A DNA stretch of 64,000 nt from contig WTPW01001664.1 of assembly GCA_009809945.1 (NCBI GenBank), positions 67,784-131,783 of the forward strand, in the 5' to 3' direction. Every line of letters begins with the position of its first letter. The first letter of the stretch is position 1. Positions 55,290 through 64,000 of this stretch are shown here, piece after piece. The position numbers and the translations under genes were made by a program. Source of the stretch: Gigaspora margarita. Lineage: Eukaryota; Glomeromycota; Glomeromycetes; Diversisporales; Gigasporaceae. Below the pieces are notes generated by a model. It saw only the letters and a program-made list of their open reading frames with translations, ran no database searches and was not told the DNA's origin.

Positions 55290-56285
55290 ATGAAGTTTTA
55301 CTAATTGATCATAACTTCTTGCACTAAGTAAACTTATTCAGCACCAAAAATACATCAAAATGGTATATTTTACTTTACCTTTCTTAAAATTTGAAGAAAG
55401 AACACTTAATTTTAGAAATTTTTATCAAAAATTCAAAATTAAGCATCTTTTTTTCAAATTTTAAGAAAAGCGAAATATAATATACTGATATGATGTATTT
55501 TTTGGTGCTGAACAAGTTTACTTAGTGCAAGAGGTTAGAATCAATTAGTAAAATTTAGAGAATCATAGAATTTTGTATAATTTTATTAACAAAATTATAC
55601 AAATTTCTACGATACTAATTGATTCTAACTTCTTGCACTAAGTAAACTTGTTCAGCACCAAAAAATACATCATATCAGTATATTATATTTCACTTTGCTT
55701 AAAATTTGAAGGAAAGATGCTTAATTTTGGCAATTTTCATCAAAAATTCAAACTTAAGCATCTTTGACGCAAATTTTAAGAAATAAAATATACTGACATA
55801 ATGTATTTTTTAGTACTATACAAGTTTACTTAGAGCAAGAAGTTATGATCAATTAGTAAAATTTAGAGTATCATAGAAATTTGATAATTTTATTAATAAA
55901 ATTATACAAATTTCTATGATTCTCTAAATTTTACTAATTGATCATAACTTCTTGCTCTAAGTAAACTTATGTAGCACCAAAAAATACATTATATAGGTAT
56001 ATTTTATTTTATTTTCTTAAAATTTGCATCAAAGATGCTTAATTTTGAATTTTTGATGAAAATTTCTAAAATTAAGCATTTTTTTTTCATATTTTAAGAA
56101 AAATAAAATAAAATATGCTGATGTGATGTATTTTTTGGTGCTGAACATGTTTACTTATTGCAAAAAGTTATGATCAATTAGTAAAATTTCATGTAGAACA
56201 ATATTTTTAATAATTTTATTAATAAAATTATATAAAATGCTATGATTCTCTGAATTTTACTAATTGATTCAAACTTTGTGATTTA
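55290..56285. repeat. Tandem array of palindromes, about 317-bp period
   Basis: The anchor cttgcactaagtaaacttat (or a close variant) occurs at about 55318, 55634 and 55951. Within each unit, cagcaccaaaaaatacatca and its inverse, and ttttactaattgatcataac and its inverse, pair, so every unit is a hairpin and neighbouring units can also pair. No coding capacity. Confidence 0.85.
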
Positions 56286-56304
56286 GATAAAAATGTGCAT
56301 ATAT

Positions 56305-56490
56305 TATGAACCTGAACATGTTCATGAACCTTGAACTGAACCTGAACTGAACTTTTTTTAAGTTCAGGTTCAGGTTCATATTCAATAATTTTAAGTTCAG
56401 GTTCAGTTCAGTATTGAACTTTTAGAGCAGGTTCAGATTCAGGTTTATTGAACTTGAACCTGAACCTTTATTGAACTGAACTGAACTTCA
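56305..56490. repeat. GTTCAGGTTCA repeat with inversion
   Basis: TTCAGGTTCA words run in both orientations (aacctgaactgaac then agttcaggttcag then gaacctgaac), forming a hairpin-prone microsatellite. Confidence 0.75.
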
Positions 56491-56562
56491 GAAACCTACT
56501 TTGGTTGTTGCCTTACTTTTCATTGGACTCCTCTCAGATTCCAGCATATAGTTAATATTAGG

Positions 56563-57304
56563 GATCACTAGAAATTACATAATGGTAATTTTTTGTTACT
56601 AACAAATTTCAAAATTTTACTCTTACCCACCCACATGATACCATATAAGCCAATCAAATTTTATGTTTTTTAAATAATTATAAATTTTAATATTTAATAA
56701 CTTTTGATTTACTAGACCAATTTGAATGATTTAACTATCAAAATAATCCTCCAAAAGTAAGAATTCTAACAGGACCCTGAAATATGCATAGATAGGTCAG
56801 TTATAAGTTTGCTTATTTTTTAGGTTTTTTGTGCAGATCTTTTCTATTTACAGTAATTTTTTGCTTATTTTTGAGGGTTTTCTGCAAATTATTCCTTTTT
56901 TAGTAATTTTATAATTAACCTGACCTATCTATGTATATTTCGGGTCCTATTTTAACAAGCCTAAAATTATAAAAATCCAGTTACAGTATCCCAAGTTCAG
57001 ACTAGGTTTATGTATTATTATATAATAATTATATAATAATACATAAACCTAGTTCAATCTTGTGGATTCTGTAATTGCATTTTTATGATTTTAGACTTGT
57101 CAGAATCCTCTTTTAAAAAGGATAATTTGGTTATTAAATTATTCGAATTGGTCTAGTAGATCAAATGTTTTAGATATTAACTTTACTAATAATTTTATAA
57201 TTTAATAATTTTGGCCAGATTATAAATTTTTGGCCAAAATTATAACCTGATATTTTTTGGGACACAACTACCACCCCAAAATTATGTAATTTCTGGAAGC
57301 CCCT
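56563..57304. mobile_element. Palindromic element with nested element
   Basis: Outer ends gggatcactagaaattacat and atgtaatttctggaagcccc are inverted. Inner arms tagaccaatttgaatgattt and its inverse near 57135-57162 support a single large palindrome. A second palindrome at 56771-56948 (aggaccctgaaatatgcata and its inverse) and a near-perfect 53-bp palindrome at 57001-57053 lie inside. Noncoding. Confidence 0.65.
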
Positions 57305-57839
57305 TATAGAAATTTTGTCCCATGTTCTAATATTTAAATTGTGTTGACCTTATCTGAATTAGCAATTACATATTTAGATCAGTGTTCGAAATTAGTGTTC
57401 TCAGAGTTCCCATGTTTAAATTTGTGCACAGTAAAAATTTTTTATAGCTCACAATTAAAATTTTTTTGAGAACATCGACAAATTTTATATATAGATATAT
57501 ATCAATTACTAACCATGTGAATATATATCAATTATATACACACCTGCTGCGATCTATTGATAGTGATAGTAATCGATATATATCTAATATAGATATTAAT
57601 AGATATATAACCAATATATTGATAGTGATTATAATCGATACATATCCATGATAGTTAATAATCAATATATAATCAATATACAAAATGCATCTGAATATTT
57701 TAATAATAAAAAATATATAATTAAAAAAATTTGATTTTAAAAAATTTTTAATTTATTAAAAAACTTAATATATTTTTACATTACATAATTATTATATAAT
57801 TCTATATCAATAATATAAATTTTTTTATTACAATATTGC
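57305..57839. other. TATATCAAT/ATCGATATA-rich sequence
   Basis: No gene is seen. From about 57490 to 57680 it is rich in gatatatatc- and aatcgatata-type words, similar to 59280-59545 on the far side of the minisatellite. The two may be arms of one large old element. Confidence 0.4.
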
Positions 57840-58575
57840 TTCACCACAATAACACTATTAAATTACCACAAAAACATGTACAAGAATACTATTAATTTAC
57901 TACAAGCACACTACAAAAATGCCATCCAAGTTACCACAAGAATGCCAAATAATTACTACAAGAATGTCATCAAGATGCGATCACTTCATTACAAGAATGC
58001 GTACAAGAATATCGTAATAATGCTATAATTCACAAAAATGTGTACAACACATCATCAATTTACTTCAAAATGCTGTTAAGTTACTACATGAAAGTCATCA
58101 CTTTACTTACCACAATGCTAAATCACCTCAAGAATGCTGTCACTTTATTGCAAGAACGCTGAGCGAATCACCACAAGAACACCATCAAAATACTGTAAGA
58201 ATGCCATTACTTCACTGCAAGAACACTGTTACTTCACCACAAGAACGTCATCATTTCACCGCAAAAATGCTATCACGACACTACAAGAATGCCATCACTT
58301 CACCACAAGAATGATATCAAAATACTGCAAAAAAAAAACTAAAATTGTCACTTTATTTACCACAATGTTGAATCACTACAAGATTGCCATCAAGAACGCC
58401 AGTCGAATCACCAGAAGAACAGCGTCAAATTATTACTTCACCACATGAACACCATTACTTCACCGCATGAGCACTATTACTTCACAGCAAGAATGTTGTT
58501 ATTCACTGTAAGAATGCCATCATTTTACCACAAGAACAGTATCGCTTTACCGCAAGAATGATGTCGAAATACCGC
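57840..58575. repeat. Degenerate minisatellite, CAAGAATGCCATCACTTCAC
   Basis: Dozens of imperfect units of 20-30 bp related to ccacaagaatgccatcact. The open frame at 58134-58448 (CKNAITSLQE-type repeats) is a by-product. Confidence 0.8.
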
Positions 58576-58678
58576 AAAACCAAAAAAAACAAATAAAGTG
58601 TCAGTTAATGTAATGATAACAAAAAAAAAGAAAAACAATATACTGAAAAAATACTTATTTTATGTAGATTCGTGCAAC

Positions 58679-58786
58679 CTACATTCCCACCGATAATAAT
58701 TCACTATTGCCAAAAGCAAACGTGCTTCTGTAAGGCAGGTGGGAATCTCCACTCCACGATTCTTCTAAGTCATTTGGGGTTACATT
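58679..58786 (-). pseudogene. Possible terminal exon, unrecognised
   Basis: On the minus strand, ttttttttccttttag is followed by 35 sense codons and TAG: NVTPNDLEESWSGDSHLPYR then STFAFGNSELLSVGM. The patch is clearly less AT-rich than everything around it. No upstream exon is visible (A-rich repeat at 58787-59260). It may be a transduced gene end or the tail of a transposon gene. Confidence 0.35.
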
Positions 58787-59260
58787 CTAAAAGGAAAAAA
58801 ATAAATAAATAAAATAAATAAATAAAATAAATAAATATGAAAAAAAATAAATAGATATGAAAAAAAATCAAAAAATAAAATAAATACAAAAAAAATAAAT
58901 AAATAAAAAATAATAAATAATCAAAATTAAAAAAAAATAAAAAAATAAATAAAAATTAATAAAATATGAAAAAAATAAAAAATTTAAAAAAAAATAAAAA
59001 TAAAAAAATCAAAAAAAATAAAATAAATATATAAAATAAAAAAACAATATAAAAAAATAAAATAAATATATAAAGAAAATGATATAAAAAAATATTAAAA
59101 AAAATAAAAAATAAAGTTTAAAAAAAATAAGAATCAAAAAAAATTTAAATAACGAAAAAAAATTAAATAGATAAAAAAAAAATTAAATAAATAAAAAAAA
59201 TTTAAAATTATATATCAAAAAAAAAATTTAAATTGAAAAAAAATCAAAATAAAAAAATTG
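58787..59260. repeat. A-rich (AAATAAATAAAA) low-complexity tract
   Basis: Nearly pure A with periodic T and occasional C or G over about 470 bp. Confidence 0.85.
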
Positions 59261-59279
59261 ATCCAGTAGATCTTTGCTA

Positions 59280-59545
59280 GATATGCAAATATTATTAATT
59301 GCGCAATAACAAAAATCTGTATAGCGATTAATATCCATTAATCATTATATATCAGTTTTAATAAATATGATAAAAATCGATTAATAGATATATAGCGATT
59401 TATATTTATTTATGCTATATATTGATTATAAATATATATCAATATATAACTAGTTTATCGATATATATCATTAATTTTTAATCAATATATATTGATTAAT
59501 TGTTATATATCGATATTTATCAATATAAAAATTTCCTGATAAACA
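59280..59545. repeat. ATATCGATTAAT-rich tract
   Basis: Repeated tatatatcgat, aatatatatcaat words in both orientations, similar to 57490-57680. Confidence 0.5.
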
Positions 59546-59740
59546 GTAAAATAAAAATAATGTTCTTATAAGTAGTAAATAGTAATTACATGATATTATT
59601 TATCAAATTAGAAATAATAAATATAACTAATTGTACTAATTTTAAATTAGTTCAACAAATAGCTTTGATAATAAATTAAGTCAATTTTTATATTTAACCT
59701 ATACTATTTATGCCTATATAGGTAATATTCGAACATTAGT

Positions 59741-59873
59741 TAAAGATATTCAATTTTGCCTGATCCATTTACCAAAAATGGCTATGCTATGTAATGGTTT
59801 GTCATGTAGTGTAAAGTAGCCTTTACTATAAACGGATGGTATTCTACTAATTATGGTAATTTGTGCTATCCTT
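59741..59873 (+). repeat. Dispersed repeat B, second copy
   Basis: Direct match of 39285-39415. Confidence 0.65.
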
Positions 59874-59949
59874 GTGCTTTTGATCATTGAAATAATTTTC
59901 TCGCAATACTCAAAAAAGAAAATTTGCCTTTACCATTTTTATATACTAG

Positions 59950-60560
59950 TACATGTTACATGTTACATGTTACATATTACATGTTTAATGTTACATGTAC
60001 ATGTTTTATATTACATGTACATGCTACCTGTTACATGTACATGTTACATGTTACATGTACATGTACTTACTTCAGTGAAAAAATCTTTTGAATTATTAAA
60101 AAGGATCAGTGTGTATTGAAACATGTATTTTTGCTGCTTTTATGGGCATTTCATCCTATATTTATTTATAGCATTGAGCATTATTCTTTTTTTTTTGTTT
60201 TTTTTCATCAGATTTTTTACTGGCTTGATGAATTGATAATCACTGATCTTTAAAGAATTAGCAAGAAGCCGTAATGAAGGATTTGAATGAATTTGTTCAT
60301 TAATGATCATTTGATTATCATCATATATATAAACTGGTTTCCACAGGAAGATTTCAATTTACTCAAGATTGCTAAAAACTTTACTATTTATAGACAGGTT
60401 AGCTAATATCGGTATATGTGAGTGCATTGGATTTATTTATGTAAACAATTACTGATATGTAATCGTATGATAACATATGATTTGCATTGTGATAGTTTAT
60501 TTACTCTAACAACTATTAATTTCTGTTTCGCACCTGTTTAGTTATTATCTATTGTAATAG
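59950..60560 (-). repeat. Dispersed repeat A, inverted copy, with TACATG run
   Basis: Reverse complement of 38160-38700. Begins with a (TTACATG/TACATG)n run at 59950-60065 and continues through tgaattgataatcactgatc and aaactggtttccacaggaag to tttcgcacctgttta. A 70-bp stretch near 60370-60420 is absent from the other copy. Confidence 0.7.
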
Positions 60561-60762
60561 ATTAAAATAGTAACTTCTAATTATTTTATTTTTTTTTTAG
60601 TTTATTATTATTTTATCTATATGTCGTCATGTGCTAGAATTTGATAGTAGTCCCAAATAAGTAAGATATAAATTCTTATGATAGAAACAATTAGTTATAC
60701 AAATAAGGGAATCGCATGTGGTAAAAAAAGCGCAGTGCATTTAATTTCACATGTTTCTGTAT

Positions 60763-60950
60763 TAATGCTAAATTTATAGCATCAATGCTGAACCTATAGC
60801 GTCAACACTGAATCTATAGTGTCAATGCTGAATCTATAGCATCAATGCTAAATCTGTAGCACTAATACTAATTTATTAGTGTAAATACTAAATTATTAAC
60901 ATAGAACTAAAATAATAGCGTAAACGCTATAGCAAATTAAAATGTATATA
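60763..60950. repeat. Minisatellite, about 20-bp unit
   Basis: About nine units related to ATAGCATCAATGCTGAATCT, each with an internal GCATCAATGC-like palindrome. Units decay towards the right. Confidence 0.85.
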
Positions 60951-61295
60951 AACCTCTAAAAAATTAATAAAGCAACAAAGAGGTTTGACGTTTAATTTAA
61001 AAATGCACTAATAATAAAAGTAAACCCCTTATCTTTTGAATTTGACTTTAACCTTAATAACCCTTGCAAGACTCAATTTGACAAACTGAATTGACTTGTA
61101 ACTTCATATTGGCTTATTATAACTCGAATTCTGTGTGATGAGTTTTGTTAATTCTTTTAAATTGCTCATGTGATTTAGTTATTTTTGAACTTTGTATAAC
61201 CTTTTCTTGTCAAATACTCCAATTTCACCTGATCATAAACCCAGATTACTGATAATTTTACATACCACCTTCATCTATTTATCCTCTTCCTGCAA
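60951..61295. other. Intergenic, no gene seen
   Basis: AT-rich sequence, nothing recognised. Confidence 0.4.
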
Positions 61296-61372
61296 TTGGT
61301 TGGAGTGTAAATTGGCACTATTGTCTAATTGTTTTATCGCTATCCCAATTCAACAATTACACTATCATAAGA
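61296..61372. mobile_element. Single arm of the ACTGTAACGG palindromic element
   Basis: ttggttggagtgtaaattgg, cactattgtct, cccaattcaacaattaca matches the right arm of 30349-30588. The other arm is not found nearby. Confidence 0.65.
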
Positions 61373-61764
61373 AATTGATCAACTCACCCACAATCACTTC
61401 ATAGCAGAAGATTTAAGCCAAAAATTTAAACCTTTACAAGTTCATATCTATTTCACCAAAGTTCATTAGGAACAGATTAGAATTAGTTGTTAGTGTAATT
61501 TATAAAATAGCTGTATTGCATGTGATGCCACGCAGAAAAAGTACGATTAGCAATATTTGTGAGAATATTTGTTCAATTAACCTATCAAGATATTTGCACT
61601 GATAAATTTAATACGAACAAAATGAACCTCAGCATACTAGAACATTACTACAAAGATTTTATTAAATAAAATGTCCTAATTTTTTTATTTTCACAAATAT
61701 TTCAATAGTGCTATTATATTTTAAAAGCAAAAATATAAGATATTTGATTATTTAATGTACTTGT

Positions 61765-61888
61765 ATTAGTAGATTGATCCTTGACAGTAGTAACAGAAAT
61801 ACATGGCTGATACTAATTGGCTGCTTACGCAACTGATCAGTAATAGTCATGTACTTCTGTCACTACTATCAAGGATCAATCCACTAAT
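61765..61888. mobile_element. Short palindromic MITE
   Basis: Ends ATTAGTAGATTGATCCTTGA and TCAAGGATCAATCCACTAAT are inverted over about 50 bp around about 61826. Noncoding. Confidence 0.75.
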
Positions 61889-63660
61889 GCCCAATGACCC
61901 AAGACATCGTTATTATGAATTTCTTTAATATCTGAGTTGTTAAGATTGAATTAGTTTGGCTTTTTGTGAAATCATTGCAATTGCAGATTATTACAAAAAT
62001 TTTGCTATAAAGCTTACTTGATATTTCAGTATGTAGTTAAGTTGGTTTGTATTCAAATTATTGTGATTACTATTATAAAATTCTGTTATGGAACTTACTC
62101 TTCCAATAACACTCTATCTTGGTTAAGATTAAATCAATTTGTATTTGAATTATTGGAACTTTTATGTAATTCATTCTAAATTATAAATTGGAACGTCTAT
62201 GTAATTCATTCTAAATTATAAATTGGAACTTCTATGTAATTTATTCTAAATTAAAAATTGAAATTATTCTAATTTATATTGAGTTATTGTAAAAAACTAA
62301 GAACTTACTATTGTAATAACCACAATATGTGGACGAGTTAGTTTGCATCGAATTATCGTGGTTTTTTCTATGATTTAGTATTTCATGCGAAACTAATTTT
62401 CAAATTCAAAATGTTTTGCACCTAAGAATTTTAATTTCACACTATAAGTCTGAAACCTCTAAACTAGTTTTGCCCTGCAAATTTGAGTTTCATCTAAAAC
62501 ACTAATATGATTAAGGTTCATTAGGATGCATTCACATTATTGTAAAAAATTATTAAAAAACTTACTCACTATTTTAGCAATCACATCTGGTAATTTATTT
62601 TGAGTTGATTTGTATTACAATTACCAAATTATCATAAGAAAGTCTTAAAAATTCTTCCCAAAAATTAATTAACTCGCTAACTATTATCAGAATTATATTA
62701 TTTTGGTACTATTCGATTTGTCTCATGAAGACAAAACAAATAGTACAAAAACAAAAAAAATTCTGTTACAAACTTACTCGATATTTAGTATATGGTTAAG
62801 GGTTGAGATAATTTCAATGGAATTATCTGCAAGAAATTCTCTCATAGAATTTTCTCGCTTTTATAGTATGTAGTTAAGGTTGAATTAATTTGTATCAAAA
62901 TTAGAGTAGAAGTGTTAGCTCTGAGAAAGTTTTCCTTTAACCCAAAATTGTTGTAATAAATCATTTATTGAATTTACCTTTTACCTGTAGAGTATTTATT
63001 ATTTTAAGTAAAGTAATGTCGCTAGTTTTGACTTCATAACCTGCATCTTGAATTCCATTTAGTATAATCCAGTTAAAGAAAGAAGATCAAATTAATTATC
63101 TTTTATAAAAACATAAATCAATTAACCTTTAATTACCTGATTTATCGAACAATTAATCTGTTCTATTGTTAGATTAATCACCCACATTATCTAATTTCAC
63201 TCTTGATCACATGACAATTATTAGTATTACATTAGAGCCTTACATTCTTTGCGACTAGAATAGAGAAGAATATATAAATGGAATGACATTTGAACTACTA
63301 ACAAAAAAAAATTCACAAGAAATCCCAGAAATACTTATCTTCATTTGACCACACTGCATCAAGGCCCTAAAAGAACCTTGAGACCCAGACCAAATCAACC
63401 ATGCCCTTTTTGCCTATCAATTAAAGGTTCAAGAGTCTTACATGATTAAAAGGCATTGGTTTAATTAGATAGAGGTGTTGTTAGTGGTTTTTAGCTATTA
63501 CCCGATGCCTACCACTCTTACAATATGCATCATATAATGATAAAAAGGTGAATTAGTATGTATTAGAATTATCACAATTTCTATTGTGAATTACTATAAA
63601 AATCCTGTTACAAACTTACTTAGCATATAATACATTTTAAGGTTGAGTTTGCAGTAGCTT
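61889..63660. repeat. Degenerate tandem repeat, roughly 110-bp unit
   Basis: Units share gtagttaaggttgagtt, tttgtattcaaattatt, attactataaaaattctgtt and acaaacttactc in this order (clear at about 61930-62110, 62540-62640, 62750-62890, 63545-63650). A three-unit 47-bp repeat (attggaacttctatgtaatt) lies at 62151-62262. A related piece is at 6485-6690. No gene is seen. Confidence 0.55.
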
Positions 63661-64000
63661 TTATTAAGTTGACCATGTCTCAATCTAATTTCAAAAGATG
63701 CACAATGTGAATGACGAACGGAAGTTGATTTTTTCAATCTCAAAATACAAAGTGTGTATAACAAATAAAAGTCAATTTTTTAAAAAAATATATATAAATA
63801 AAATGACAACTGATTATTATTAATTCATAGTAATAGATTAATTACTAATTATGATGAAACTATTACAACATTAACATGCAATAATTACAGATTTAAATAG
63901 TATTATTCTGATCATATTTTAAATTTTCACATGGTCTGATTGTGTTTTTGGATATAGCAATCAAAAATGGCAAAGTACTAAAAACATTTTGCTAAAAACA
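63661..64000. other. Intergenic, no gene seen
   Basis: AT-rich sequence to the window edge. Confidence 0.35.

Noticed and set aside
58134-58448. 104-codon frame with CKNAITSLQE-like repeats
   Set aside because: It is a translated minisatellite with no domain and no splice or promoter context.
57840-58575. CRISPR-like regular repeat
   Set aside because: Units vary in length and sequence with no unique spacers; the genome is eukaryotic.
59853-60119. 88-codon frame rich in CYMLHVHV
   Set aside because: It is translation of the TACATG microsatellite.

Overview
The window is AT-rich eukaryotic DNA. Its genes carry short GT-AG introns and most of the sequence is mobile-element debris. The organism is probably a fungus of the Glomeromycotina (Rhizophagus-like). 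I base that on the tandem family of BTB-BACK-TLDc genes (such genes are heavily expanded in arbuscular mycorrhizal fungi), the high AT content, and interstitial CCCTAA-type telomere-like runs. I inferred the family and species from sequence character; no search was run.

Genes. Six copies of one two-exon BTB-BACK-TLDc gene lie in the same direction between 1.5 and 31.4 kb. The copy at 1510-3174 reads open throughout (472 aa). The copies at 21174-23127 and 27706-29450 each have a single one-base frame break next to homopolymers. The copies at 4074-5860, 25747-27475 and 30590-31366 are pseudogenes. Five of the six keep a matching promoter block (TGTACCAC-TTTATAT) upstream, and long flanks were duplicated with them. 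At 43.4-46.3 kb lies a decayed pepsin-type (A1) aspartic protease gene whose two catalytic motifs are both altered. It is followed by an unrecognised two-exon coding remnant (46.4-47.1 kb). A fragment at 36.5-36.9 kb resembles the core of a restriction-endonuclease-like domain.

Mobile elements. The rest is a dense, nested record of DNA transposons and SINEs, several with clear target-site duplications (TSDs). hAT-like elements with 8-bp TSDs lie at 453-719, 8853-11700, 21611-21861, 26850-27083 and 41465-42871. A piggyBac-like element (TTAA) sits inside the last of these. A MULE-like element with a 9-bp TSD lies at 31782-32122, and TA-flanked MITEs at 47790 and 52124. A family with termini CCCTRTRAGAAAAGTGG and 3-bp TSDs has four complete copies and a fragment. 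The 8853-11700 element split a pogo/Tigger-like transposase fossil. Two SINE families are present: a GC-rich one at 33.1-33.7 kb with a 39-base A-tail and 13-bp TSD, and an AT-rich one at 13.0-13.7, 49.7 and 51.0 kb.

Layout. 0-6 kb: BTB-TLDc copies 1-2. 6-19.4 kb: transposon-filled spacer. 19.4-31.4 kb: copies 3-6. 31.4-43 kb: SINE, MITEs, minisatellites and the large hAT-like element with GGCGAAA-rich arms. 43-47 kb: protease and neighbour. 47-64 kb: almost gene-free, made of palindromes, tandem palindromes, minisatellites and A-rich sequence. No rRNA, tRNA gene, CRISPR array or recognisable retroviral-type element was found.
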